Positions 14,260-21,978 of a stretch of DNA of 21,978 bases are shown in pieces. A program made the translations under genes and the position numbers. Numbering within the stretch: the first letter of the stretch is position 1; every line of letters begins with the position of its first letter. The stretch spans positions 1 through 21,978 of the forward strand of contig DAOWME010000018.1 of assembly GCA_030643245.1 (NCBI GenBank). The letters are read 5' to 3'. The notes beneath the pieces were generated by a model that saw nothing but the letters and a program-made list of their open reading frames with translations, did not search any database and had not been told where the DNA came from. This stretch comes from Deltaproteobacteria bacterium. Its GTDB lineage: Bacteria > Desulfobacterota > UBA8473.

Positions 14260-15651
14260 ATGGAACACGTAGTAAAGCATTTTCTTGAGCCAAAAAGTGT
14301 CACCATAATCGGGGTCTCCAGGATATCCAATCGACCAGGATACCTTATTCTTAGAAACTTGCGAGAATTTGGCTTTTTAGGGGAGGTTTATCCAGTGAAC
14401 CCCGAAGGGGGTGACATTCTCGGGTTCAGGACATATGGCAGCATTCAAGAACTCCCTCAAAATATCGAATTGGCGGTTTCTATGATCTCTGCGGATGAGA
14501 CCGTTGCGCTCTTGGATGATTGTGCTGCAAAAGGCATCAGGAATGTGTTGCTTGTTTCCGGTGGTTTTTCTGAAGCCGGTGAATTAGGAGCGAAACGTCA
14601 GATGACGGTAGTGAGACACGCAGCGGAGAAAGGGATAAGGCTGATGGGGCCGAATGCGGTCGGGCCTGTGAATACATCGAACGGAATGGTGCTGGGCTTT
14701 TATCCAATAGAACGCCTCAAAAAGGGAGGGATCGCGATGATTGCCCAAAGTGGCCAGTTCTGTTGCCCGGTTCTGGACTTCATGAATTCCTCTCAGTACA
14801 TTGGAGTGAGCAAGTCCGTAGACGTGGGTAATTGCTGCGACATTGACGAGGCTGAGGTAATGGAATATCTGGGAGAAGACCCGGAAACAAAAGTTATCGC
14901 CATATATATGGAAAGTATCCGGGAAGGTAAACGGTTCTTGGAGGTTTCAAGAAGGGTATCAAAAAAGAAACCGATAATCGTCTTCAAGACAGGGAGAACG
15001 GAAGATGGGTTAAGAACCGCCGAGTCCCACACGGGTGCTATCGCCGTTGACGACACAATATTTGACGTTGCTCTTAGACAGGCAGGGGTAATGCGGGCCA
15101 GAGATTTGGACGAATTTCTTGATCTGGCCAAGATATTTGATTGCCGGTGTGTTCCGAGGGGAAATAGAGTCGCAGTCGTAACTTATAGTGGAGGTATCGG
15201 ATCAATGGCAGCCGATGCCTGTTCAGACTTTGGTCTGGAGCTGGCCGAATTGTCGAAGGATACTGTCGACAAGATCAAACCGACCGTACTGCCGTCGGCA
15301 AAGGTATCAAACCCCCTAGACACTTTTTCCGTTGGGATTCCATCGGATATAAATAGCGTGTATCGGGTGCCCTTGATGGCCTTTATGGATGACCCGAATG
15401 TGGACATGGCCCTTTCCTGTTTTATGGTTAACAGGTTGGTTTGGAGGATAGATTTCGAAGATCTATTGAGCAATTTAAGACAATTGTGGACAAAGCCGGT
15501 GATAGGGTGGGCGATAGGTGAGGACAGTCTGGTGCGAGAATGTGCCGAAATTCTTGAGGAAGGTGGGATGCCTGTATTTCCATCCCCTGAAAGGGCGGTC
15601 AGGGCTATGGGCGCCCTCTGGGGATACCACCGTCACCTATCCAACACGTAA
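14260..15651 (+). CDS. ADP-forming acyl-CoA synthetase, alpha-type (CoA-binding) protein
   Basis: The 463-residue protein has a Rossmann CoA-binding domain (about 8-140: VTIIGVS, YPVNPEGG, LMGPNAVG) followed by two succinyl-CoA-ligase-like domains (about 150-300 and 300-455). The motif AESHTGA (254-260) contains His257, matching the phosphorylated catalytic histidine of the alpha subunit of NDP-forming acetyl-CoA synthetases. These enzymes interconvert acyl-CoA + ADP + phosphate with acid + CoA + ATP. Usual GPNCxG is GPNAVG here. The ATP-grasp beta domain is neither fused nor encoded in the window, so a partner must be elsewhere or the protein has another role. GGAGG (14251-14255) lies 4 nt before the ATG, a short spacing. 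It may be transcribed from the promoter at 13901-13929. Confidence 0.85.
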   Translation: MEHVVKHFLEPKSVTIIGVSRISNRPGYLILRNLREFGFLGEVYPVNPEGGDILGFRTYGSIQELPQNIELAVSMISADETVALLDDCAAKGIRNVLLVSGGFSEAGELGAKRQMTVVRHAAEKGIRLMGPNAVGPVNTSNGMVLGFYPIERLKKGGIAMIAQSGQFCCPVLDFMNSSQYIGVSKSVDVGNCCDIDEAEVMEYLGEDPETKVIAIYMESIREGKRFLEVSRRVSKKKPIIVFKTGRTEDGLRTAESHTGAIAVDDTIFDVALRQAGVMRARDLDEFLDLAKIFDCRCVPRGNRVAVVTYSGGIGSMAADACSDFGLELAELSKDTVDKIKPTVLPSAKVSNPLDTFSVGIPSDINSVYRVPLMAFMDDPNVDMALSCFMVNRLVWRIDFEDLLSNLRQLWTKPVIGWAIGEDSLVRECAEILEEGGMPVFPSPERAVRAMGALWGYHRHLSNT

Positions 15652-15765
15652 CACACGAGACAGGACGTCTGCCCCCCCCTCTACAAAAAATATCTCCATA
15701 TACAGTATCATGGACGAGGGTCCCCTCCCACAAATCGGATTCTGGAGACGTTATCGGTAAGTATT

Positions 15766-17418
15766 ATGAATAGAAGGGTTACTACACTCATAACAGTCAG
15801 TCTTCTGTTATCCCTGTTTGTTGTATTTAATGCCCACGGGGATAGCAGCGTAAGACGGTATCGAGAGGCTTATAAGTCGTTCAGGTCCCTGGAGGTGTCG
15901 AAAGCCAAGAGACGATACCGAAGTAACTGGATTGGATGTGTCAAAAAGTTCGAGAAGGTCTACAAGAGTTATCCGAAGGGGGCTAAAGCTGATGACTCCA
16001 TGTATATGATTGGAAAAATTTATCTCTACCTGTATGGCTACTCCGGAAGGAAAGCTGATCTGGATGCCGCGATTCGCGGCTATCAGATAATGATCAAGAA
16101 ATATCCTAAGAGCATACTGGCGGATGACGCTCAGTTCAGGATTGCCGGCATCTATGACAAATACAAGAATGATAAATCAAGGGCGTATAAGGAGTATGCC
16201 AAAGTTATCTCCAACTTTCCAATGGGGAACGTAACAGGAAAAGCGAAACTGAAATTGAATAAATTGAAGAAGTACAGACCATCTACAGTGTCGAAGAAAC
16301 CCTCTGCCACAAAGATATCAGACCTAAAGCCGGTTACAGGGATTAGATATTGGTCTAACCCTGATTATACGAGGGTTGTGATTCATGTTAACAAATCGGT
16401 TCGATATTCCGAGCGTCTTCTGAGAAAAGACCCTTCCATTAACAAACCACCGCGTCTGTTTATCGATTTGCATAATACAAGGATCGGTCCAGGTCTGGAA
16501 CAATCGATTCCTATTAATGACGGCCTCTTAAAGAGGGTCCGAGCAGGACAGCACAAGGCGGGTTCCGTAAGGGTGGTGCTCGATATTGATGGCATCAAAA
16601 GCTACAAAATTTTCCCATTACAAGACCCATTTCGAATCGTCGTCGATGTGATAGGCGATAGGCTCTCTGCCAAGAAACGGGATTCGGAGTCAAAGGGATC
16701 AAAGGGGTTGTCCTTGGGCCAGCAATTAGGTCTTCATGTTGGCAGGATAGTCATTGATCCGGGACATGGTGGACGTGATCCGGGAGCCATCGGACCTTCA
16801 GGGTTGAAGGAGAAAGATGTGGTCTTGAAGATCAGCAAGGAACTGGAAAAGATAATCAAAGAAAAACTGGGTTGTGAGGTGGTCTTGACCCGGAGAGATG
16901 ATCGGTTCATCCCTCTGGAGGAAAGGACAGCTATCGCAAATACGCAAAAAGCGGACCTGTTCATTTCTGTTCATGCCAACGCAAGCCACAACAGGAAGGC
17001 CCACGGGATTGAAACGTATTTTCTGAATCTTTCCTCAGATGAGGAGGCCATCCGTGTGGCAGCGAGAGAAAACGCCACCTCAGCCAAGAAGATAAGTGAT
17101 CTCCAATCCATATTGCGCGACCTTATGATGAACTCAAAAGTCAATGAATCCTGTCGGCTTGCTGAGTATGTACAGGTATCCATGTTGAAGAATCTCGGCC
17201 CGAAATATTCAGGGATTAAAGATCTTGGCGTGAAACAGGCCCCTTTTTACGTGCTTATCGGTGCGGAAATGCCCAGTGTTCTAGTGGAGGTCTCTTTCAT
17301 CAGTAATAGAAGGGAAGAAAAGAGACTTAAGAGTAAAGGCTATCTGGACAACGTAGCTTCCTCTATATTCATGGGTATCAAAGGATATGTTGACGGAATG
17401 AAGGTGGCCGCAAAATGA
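15766..17418 (+). CDS. N-acetylmuramoyl-L-alanine amidase with AMIN domain
   Basis: The 550-residue exported enzyme cleaves the amide bond between MurNAc and the peptide stem of peptidoglycan. An N-terminal signal peptide (about 1-24) precedes a TPR-like region (about 30-170, with paired Y/A helices such as FEKVYKSYPKG and YQIMIKKYPKS). An AMIN domain (about 185-300) should localise it to the septum or cell wall. A catalytic Amidase_3 domain follows (about 325-545). Predicted zinc ligands are H334 (DPGHGG), E349 (LKEKD) and H403 (SVHAN), with catalytic E508 (VLVEVSF). All key residues are present, so it should be active. The TPR addition makes it longer than E. coli AmiC. Its ribosome site is weak. 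It lies 75 bp upstream of tolQ but that gene has its own promoter. It is AmiB/AmiC-like; the exact symbol is not assignable. Confidence 0.92.
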   Translation: MNRRVTTLITVSLLLSLFVVFNAHGDSSVRRYREAYKSFRSLEVSKAKRRYRSNWIGCVKKFEKVYKSYPKGAKADDSMYMIGKIYLYLYGYSGRKADLDAAIRGYQIMIKKYPKSILADDAQFRIAGIYDKYKNDKSRAYKEYAKVISNFPMGNVTGKAKLKLNKLKKYRPSTVSKKPSATKISDLKPVTGIRYWSNPDYTRVVIHVNKSVRYSERLLRKDPSINKPPRLFIDLHNTRIGPGLEQSIPINDGLLKRVRAGQHKAGSVRVVLDIDGIKSYKIFPLQDPFRIVVDVIGDRLSAKKRDSESKGSKGLSLGQQLGLHVGRIVIDPGHGGRDPGAIGPSGLKEKDVVLKISKELEKIIKEKLGCEVVLTRRDDRFIPLEERTAIANTQKADLFISVHANASHNRKAHGIETYFLNLSSDEEAIRVAARENATSAKKISDLQSILRDLMMNSKVNESCRLAEYVQVSMLKNLGPKYSGIKDLGVKQAPFYVLIGAEMPSVLVEVSFISNRREEKRLKSKGYLDNVASSIFMGIKGYVDGMKVAAK

Positions 17419-17434
17419 TCAAGAAAAGATTCAT

Positions 17435-17463
17435 TTGACTTTGCGCGAGAAAGTGGCTAGAAT
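17435..17463 (+). promoter_or_regulatory. Sigma70-type promoter of the tol-pal operon
   Basis: TTGACT (17435-17440) and TAGAAT (17458-17463) are separated by exactly 17 nt, in the gap between the amidase stop and the tolQ start. Transcription would begin near 17470, leaving a leader of about 25 nt with the TAGGAGA ribosome site. Confidence 0.65.
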
Positions 17464-17493
17464 TTGCGGCAATAAAAGGTTTAGGAGAATTAT

Positions 17494-18258
17494 GTGAATA
17501 GCGTATTCACATTTTTAGGTTTCCTTGCGCCCGGATATTTGGAGAACTCTCTAAAAGGAGGCGTGGGCCATATAGTACTCAACGCCGGACCGATGGTTCA
17601 GCTTGTTTTGTTGGTCTTACTGATTTTCTCCGTTGTTTCCTGGACTATAATTTTCGATAAGTTCAGATTGATCCGGCGGGCGGAGCGAGAGTCCGGGGAG
17701 TTCCTGGAGTTTTTCTGGAAGAGCAAAAAGCTCCCCGTAATTTTTGGAAAGGCAAAGAAGTTGAAGGACAGCCCTCTTGCTGAGGTATTTCGGGCGGGGT
17801 ATGTCGAATTGAGTAAATTCAGCAGGGCTAAGGCCGATCCCATTGAGAGGGAGAAGCCTGATGATCTTTCATCAATAAGTACGGAATTGAGCGGGATTGA
17901 TAACGTGAGTAGGGCATTAAGGCAGGCTGTAACCTCTGAAACCACAAGGCTGGAAAAGGCGCTTCCTTTTCTGGCAACTACTGGTAACACATCCCCTTTC
18001 ATCGGACTGTTTGGAACAGTCTGGGGTATAATGAATGCGTTTCGAGGCATTGGGATTAAAGGTTCTGCCAGCTTGGCCGTTGTCGCACCAGGGATATCCG
18101 AGGCATTGATAGCCACTGCGGCCGGCTTGGCTGCGGCGATACCCGCAGTTGTGGCGTACAATTATTATCTCAATAAAGTCACGGTACTGACCTTGGACAT
18201 GGAAAATTTTTCTTCGGAATTTCTCAATATTATTGAAAGGCATGTCTTGGGTAAATAG
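17494..18258 (+). CDS. tolQ: TolQ, Tol-Pal inner-membrane motor subunit
   Basis: The 254-residue MotA/TolQ/ExbB-family protein has three membrane segments: TM1 at about 33-55, TM2 in the conserved block TTGNTSPFIGLFGTVWGIM (162-180), and TM3 around 198-224 (GISEALIATAAGLAAAIPAVV). These blocks form the proton channel with TolR that powers TolA. The start is GTG 17494; GGAG lies 6-8 nt upstream, and the ATG overlapping it by one base (17492) reads straight into TGA. The cytoplasmic loop (60-155) is of usual length. It heads tolQ-tolR-tolA-tolB-pal; identity over ExbB rests on this gene order. Confidence 0.93.
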   Translation: MNSVFTFLGFLAPGYLENSLKGGVGHIVLNAGPMVQLVLLVLLIFSVVSWTIIFDKFRLIRRAERESGEFLEFFWKSKKLPVIFGKAKKLKDSPLAEVFRAGYVELSKFSRAKADPIEREKPDDLSSISTELSGIDNVSRALRQAVTSETTRLEKALPFLATTGNTSPFIGLFGTVWGIMNAFRGIGIKGSASLAVVAPGISEALIATAAGLAAAIPAVVAYNYYLNKVTVLTLDMENFSSEFLNIIERHVLGK

Positions 18259-18279
18259 CGCCTTAACGAAAACTAGGCA

Positions 18280-18474
18280 GTTTCCATCCAGAAATGGTCC
18301 TTTTTCCCCTAGGCTTTGTTCTCCTCGGGTTTTCGCCGAGGCGTACATTAGCGTACGTCGCAGGCGGAAACTCTCGTGCGGCCTTGCTCAGTGCTCAGAG
18401 AAAATTTCCTCATTTCTGAATTGGAAACTCGGCTCGTGCCTTTTTTGCTGAAGACTCCATTTGTGGATGGGCAC
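18280..18474 (-). mobile_element. MITE-like element, family 1, copy 3 (195 bp), between tolQ and tolR
   Basis: Inverted relative to the other copies: it begins GTTTCCATCCAGAAATGG and ends CCATTTGTGGATGGGCAC. Flanks TAGGCA (18274-18279) and TAGGTA (18475-18480) match at 5 of 6 positions. It is 8 bp longer than copies 1 and 2, partly from a GCTCAG duplication near 18387-18400. Its right edge is 6 bp before the tolR GTG. Removing it and one flank repeat would restore a tolQ-tolR gap of about 22 nt. Confidence 0.85.
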
Positions 18475-18480
18475 TAGGTA

Positions 18481-18897
18481 GTGATAAATAATAAACCGAA
18501 AGACAGGAGGTTGCTTTCTGAAATAAACGTCACTCCTTTAGTTGATGTGATGTTAGTTCTTCTAATAATCTTTATGGTGACTGCTCCGATGTTGCAGCAG
18601 GGTTTTGACGTCGATCTTCCCAAGGTTGCGGCTAAAGATATCCCTGCGAAAGAGGAAAGACTTGTCTTGACGATCACTAAGAAAAGAAAGATATTTATTA
18701 ATGAGCATCCCGTAGATCTCTTGAAATTACGGAAAAAATTGCAAAAGATATGTAAGAACAGGGCAGACAAGGAGATCTTCTTGAAGGCTGACAAGAACGT
18801 TCCTTATGGCTTTGTAATGAAGGCTATGGCTGAGATAAAGGAGGCAGGAATTAGTAAACTGGGTATGATTACCAGACCTATCGAAGAAGAAAGATGA
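18481..18897 (+). CDS. tolR: TolR, Tol-Pal proton channel subunit
   Basis: The 138-residue ExbD/TolR protein has one N-terminal TM helix with the motif EINVTPLVDVMLVLLIIFMV (14-33); D22 is the proton-carrying aspartate needed for energisation. The rest is a periplasmic domain of normal length. GTG 18481 is the only plausible start: an in-frame TAG lies at 18475-18477, and the next candidate, TTG 18511, directly abuts AGGAGG with no spacing. No proper ribosome site precedes the GTG, only AGGT inside the 6-bp flank repeat. A family-1 element separates it from tolQ. The stop overlaps the tolA start (ATGA), so translation of tolA is coupled. Confidence 0.92.
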   Translation: MINNKPKDRRLLSEINVTPLVDVMLVLLIIFMVTAPMLQQGFDVDLPKVAAKDIPAKEERLVLTITKKRKIFINEHPVDLLKLRKKLQKICKNRADKEIFLKADKNVPYGFVMKAMAEIKEAGISKLGMITRPIEEER

Positions 18898-19694
18898 GTC
18901 TTTTTGGCAGAGAAGATGTGAGAGACGGTGGTTCTTTTGTGGAACTGGGAGATATGATCATACCCTCTGCACTTATGCACTTAGTGATTCTGGGCTTGAT
19001 GATCTGTCTTCCGACATTCTCTTTCAAGAAAACTTCCCATCCTTCATTTCATATGGTTAGTCTGGTTTCGGCGCCTTCAGATGCCCCTTCAAAGGTAAGG
19101 AAGAAATCGATAACCAAAGAGGTTGGAAAAACAAAACCTGTCAGCAAAAAGATCGAACATAAGCGCTTCAAAAAGACGGTAAAAAAAGTCGCTATTACAC
19201 CGGCTAAGAAAAAGGCTCCTTCCAAAAAGATCTCTGCCCAAAAGGTTGTCGGTAAAGCTATAAAAAGGACTAGAGAGGCCGAGTCCAGCAGAAAGATCAG
19301 TGATGCCGTTTCCAGGATAAGGGGGGAAGTCTCCAGACAACCACATACCGGGACCAGCCCGATACCAGCCCAGGGTGGTGTTATTGCTTCGGAAAGAACG
19401 GATTTGAGGTTCAAAATATATTACACTATAATCTGGGGCAAGATAAAGGAGGGCTGGATACTTCCGGAAGGGTTTGTAAGGAATCGGGAGGATCTGGAGG
19501 CTGTTATATCTTTTAGGATCCTGAGAGACGGAAAGATAAAGGATGTCAAATTTGAAAACCCTTCGGGAAACGCTTACTTTGACAAGTCAGTTTTGCGGGC
19601 AGTTGAAAAAGCGAATCCTCTTCCGCCCCTACCCGGAGGATATCGAGAAAAATATCTCGATATCGGGGTCAGGTTTCATTCATCAGAGTGGTAG
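18894..19694 (+). CDS. tolA: TolA-like / TonB C-terminal domain protein
   Basis: The 266-residue protein has one TM helix (about 21-42), a Lys-rich linker (about 50-145, with repeated KK-S/T and PAKKKAPSKK patterns) and a TonB/TolA-type C-terminal domain (about 180-266). Conserved landmarks are the I-x-x-x-W-x-L-P-like segment, F-R-I-L-R-D-G-K-I-K, and the S-G-N-x-x-F-D-x-S-V-x-x-A motif near 222-238. TolA links the TolQR motor to Pal and TolB at the outer membrane. The ATGA overlap with tolR and the tolB-pal genes after it support TolA over TonB. It is shorter than the E. coli protein (421 residues), mostly in the linker. Confidence 0.88.
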   Translation: MSLFGREDVRDGGSFVELGDMIIPSALMHLVILGLMICLPTFSFKKTSHPSFHMVSLVSAPSDAPSKVRKKSITKEVGKTKPVSKKIEHKRFKKTVKKVAITPAKKKAPSKKISAQKVVGKAIKRTREAESSRKISDAVSRIRGEVSRQPHTGTSPIPAQGGVIASERTDLRFKIYYTIIWGKIKEGWILPEGFVRNREDLEAVISFRILRDGKIKDVKFENPSGNAYFDKSVLRAVEKANPLPPLPGGYREKYLDIGVRFHSSEW

Positions 19695-19805
19695 CAGAAC
19701 CCTCTAAAAAGTGTCATGATGCACACCTTCTTAAGGGGGGGGGAGATAAGGGAAAATTAAGATTACCGCTCAATGAAAGTATCAATGGAGTGATGATTTT
19801 ATTCA
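19695..19805. other. tolA-tolB spacer with a nine-G run
   Basis: It contains an uninterrupted run of nine G (19735-19743) preceded by a weak imperfect hairpin (AAGTGT / ACACCTT, about 19709-19729). No promoter is evident. GGAG at 19787-19790 is 15 nt before the tolB ATG, longer than usual spacing. Confidence 0.5.
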
Positions 19806-21131
19806 ATGAAAGAAAGAAGCTTCGTCTTTATCCTTGCCTTTTTATGCGTATTTTCTTTTAAGGTTACCACTCCCTGGGCAAAGGTATATATAGATATAGA
19901 GTCTCCTTCGTTTCGGAAGTTTCCAATAGCTATAACCTACTTTACAAATGTTGGAGGAGGTGATAAAAAAGAGAGTATATCATTGGAGATCTTTGGCGTA
20001 CTGTGCCAAGATTTGGAATTCTCCGGTCTTTTTAACTTAATCGACCCTTCACACTTCATAGAAGCTGGTGGTGAGGATCCTGAATCTGATAATGATGGCA
20101 AGATAGACTTTAATGATTGGTCAATAATTGGTGCTGAGGTCCTGATTAAGGGTAGCTTCTGTTGTAATGGGGATGATCTCAAGATAGAGGCTAAACTGTA
20201 CGATGTGTTCCGAGGACAATTCATTCTGGGTAAGAGGTATGTTGGTAATAGGCAAGACCTTAGGAGGATGATCCATAAGTTCTCTGATGAAATTATGCTG
20301 AGTTTTACCGGAGAGAAAGGGGTGTTTGACACAAAGATAGCCTTTGTTTTACGAGAATCGACCCATAAAGAGATTTACATTATGGACTTCGATGGATATG
20401 ATATGAGGAAGGTCACGGATCACAGGTCGATTGCCGTATCGCCCACCTGGTCTCCCAACGGGAATAAAATTGCCTTTACATCGTATAAGAAGGGAAACCC
20501 CGACATCTACGTCAAAGATCTCATATCCAATAAAGAGGATAGAATCTCCAGGTACGGGGGGTTGAACATCGCCCCAGCTTGGGCCCCGGATGGAGAGAGA
20601 ATGGCCGTTACCCTGAGTGTGAATGGTAACTCTGAAATATATCTGGTTGATGTCCATGGCAAGAAGCTCAAACGACTGACCAAGAATTGGGGGATAGACG
20701 TGTCCCCCACCTGGGCGCCGGATGGAAAAAAAATTGCATTCGTATCGAATCAATCAGGGAATCCAAATATTTATGTAATGGATTCTCAGGGGGGCAATGT
20801 AAGAAGACTGACTTTCCAGACTAGATACAGTGTTTCTCCAGACTGGTCCCCGAGGGGGAATAAGATTGCATTTTGTTCTTTGGAAGGGGGGTGTTTCCAT
20901 ATATGCACAATGAATCCCGATGGGACGGATGTCAGAAGACTTACTACTGCAGACTCGGGCAATAACGAAGATCCTTCATGGTCTCCTGATGGAAGATTTA
21001 TAACCTTTACGTCTACCAGAGATGGTAAGAAAAGCATATACATAATGAGGACGGACGGGAACGGGCAGAAAAGGGTGAGAACTTTTAACGGGAGGAGTTC
21101 TAATCCGTGTTGGTCCCCGAGATTCCATTGA
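19806..21131 (+). CDS. tolB: TolB, periplasmic Tol-Pal propeller protein
   Basis: The 441-residue protein has a Sec signal peptide (to about residue 25). It has a TolB N-terminal domain (about 27-150) and a six-bladed propeller of PD40/WD40-like repeats. The repeats show the S-P-x-W-S/A-P-D/N-G-x-K/R-I-A-F pattern, for example SPTWSPNGNKIAF, SPTWAPDGKKIAF, SPDWSPRGNKIAF and DPSWSPDGRFITF. TolB docks onto Pal and is released by TolA during outer-membrane constriction. ATG 19806 is the only sensible start (in-frame TGA at 19794-19796), although its ribosome site is weak and distant. Length is normal for the family. Confidence 0.93.
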   Translation: MKERSFVFILAFLCVFSFKVTTPWAKVYIDIESPSFRKFPIAITYFTNVGGGDKKESISLEIFGVLCQDLEFSGLFNLIDPSHFIEAGGEDPESDNDGKIDFNDWSIIGAEVLIKGSFCCNGDDLKIEAKLYDVFRGQFILGKRYVGNRQDLRRMIHKFSDEIMLSFTGEKGVFDTKIAFVLRESTHKEIYIMDFDGYDMRKVTDHRSIAVSPTWSPNGNKIAFTSYKKGNPDIYVKDLISNKEDRISRYGGLNIAPAWAPDGERMAVTLSVNGNSEIYLVDVHGKKLKRLTKNWGIDVSPTWAPDGKKIAFVSNQSGNPNIYVMDSQGGNVRRLTFQTRYSVSPDWSPRGNKIAFCSLEGGCFHICTMNPDGTDVRRLTTADSGNNEDPSWSPDGRFITFTSTRDGKKSIYIMRTDGNGQKRVRTFNGRSSNPCWSPRFH

Positions 21132-21204
21132 TGGATATCACTATGATTGTCATGGGAAACGGATTATCCGGGTTTCCAGTCCAATAAAAGGAGGTAGAAA
21201 AAAA

Positions 21205-21807
21205 ATGTATAGAAAGTTGTCGCGTAATCTCTTGTTTTTTGTTTTGGTGGTGTCCCTTTCTTTTTTCTTAAATGCTTGTGCAAAGAAGGTTGTTCAGGAG
21301 GAGGCGCTCCCTATGGAAGAGCCGCAAGTTTCTGAGCCGATGGAATCAGAGGAAGAGAGGGCTGCCAGAGAGGCACAATTGAAGGAAGAGGAACTGAGAA
21401 AACAGAGGGAAATAGAAGAAGCCGCTCTAAGAGAGGAGGCTGCCAGGAGAGAGACTAAACTGAGGGAAGCGTTTGAAAATGTCGATATTAATTTTGATTT
21501 TGACCAGTTTTTCCTAAGAGACGATGCAAGAGAGATATTGGCAGAGAAGACTTCCTGGCTCTTGGAACACGCCGATGTCACAATCACGGTAGAAGGGCAC
21601 TGTGACGAACGGGGAACTACGGAATATAACATGGCCTTGGGTGAGAGGAGGGCCAACAGCGCCATGAAGTATCTCGTTAACGCCGGGGTCAGGGCTGACA
21701 GGATCTCTACCATCAGCTATGGTGAGGAAATGCCTTTGTATCCGGGAGACAATGAAGAGGCCTGGGCTAAAAACAGAAGGGCTCACTTTGTAATATTTCC
21801 GGAATAG
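21205..21807 (+). CDS. pal: Pal, peptidoglycan-associated lipoprotein
   Basis: The 200-residue lipoprotein has a signal sequence ending in the lipobox LNAC, so C25 is the lipidated residue. An acidic, charged segment (about 45-90, E/R/A-rich) is probably an extended coiled coil and is longer than in E. coli Pal. The C-terminal OmpA-like domain (about 92-200) has INFDFDQ, VEGHCDERGTTEYNMALGERRA (128-150; shown here by its key residues G131, D134, R136, E147 and R148) and a final NRRAHFV, the peptidoglycan-binding pattern. AAGGAGGT about 10 nt before the ATG is a strong ribosome site. It is last in the tol operon and lies 73 bp after tolB. No ybgF/cpoB gene follows within the window. Confidence 0.93.
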   Translation: MYRKLSRNLLFFVLVVSLSFFLNACAKKVVQEEALPMEEPQVSEPMESEEERAAREAQLKEEELRKQREIEEAALREEAARRETKLREAFENVDINFDFDQFFLRDDAREILAEKTSWLLEHADVTITVEGHCDERGTTEYNMALGERRANSAMKYLVNAGVRADRISTISYGEEMPLYPGDNEEAWAKNRRAHFVIFPE

Positions 21808-21849
21808 ACCTAAGGGACGAGGCTGAAATAACTTTCTCATCCCTAACTA

Positions 21850-21978
21850 GTGTCCATCCAGAAATGGACTTCTTAAGAAAATGGGCACGAGTTGGTTTCC
21901 AATTCAGAAATGAGCAATTTTTTCTCTGAGCAAGGCCGCACGACGGTTTGCGCCGAGGCGTACATGATCATACGTCAC
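21850..21978 (+). mobile_element. MITE-like element, family 1, copy 4 (cut by window end)
   Basis: It starts GTGTCCATCCAGAAATGG after the flank TAACTA (21844-21849) and is collinear with copies 1 and 2 for all 129 visible bases. It begins 42 bp after the pal stop, so it lies in the 3' end of the tol-pal transcript or just beyond. Confidence 0.8.

Overview
The window reads as chromosomal DNA of a Gram-negative bacterium. Evidence is an outer-membrane barrel, a complete Tol-Pal envelope operon, a lipobox lipoprotein and an AMIN-domain amidase. Gene content and strong AGGAGG-type ribosome sites would fit a deltaproteobacterial (Desulfobacterota) lineage, but that placement is inference. No rRNA, tRNA or CRISPR array was seen.

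Layout. 1-1600: gene-free DNA full of palindromic insertion-like elements. 1601-9082 (+): a spaced set of four envelope genes: a YCF48-type repeat protein, an RND/MMPL exporter, a DUF1329 protein and a DUF1302 outer-membrane barrel. Two of the gaps between them carry further palindromic repeats. 9083-10136: an apparently ORF-less group II intron (domain V at 9718-9750) followed by an attC-like integron recombination site (9890-10023). 10137-13519 (-): a probable operon of an MFS transporter (TTG start), an ABC-class ATPase (COG3044-type) and a YjbQ-family protein. 13520-14259: repeats plus a near-consensus sigma70 promoter. 14260-15651 (+): an ADP-forming acyl-CoA synthetase alpha-type protein. 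15766-17418 (+): an N-acetylmuramoyl-L-alanine amidase. 17494-21807 (+): tolQ, tolR, tolA, tolB and pal.

How the genes work together. The YCF48/RND/DUF1329/DUF1302 set looks like an envelope-spanning route for a hydrophobic molecule: inner-membrane RND pump, periplasmic DUF1329 carrier, outer-membrane DUF1302 protein. The substrate is unknown. The amidase and Tol-Pal genes act together in peptidoglycan splitting and outer-membrane constriction at division.

The most distinctive trait is the density of small non-autonomous repeats. One family of about 187 bp has four copies here (one cut by the window end) plus a relative with a different interior. All share the ends GTG(T/C)CC(A/G)TCC. The complete ones are flanked by 6-bp direct repeats that match at 5 of 6 positions. 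One copy sits between tolQ and tolR, with its edge 6 bp before the tolR start codon. At least four other palindromic families, one nested inside another, occupy the remaining gaps.
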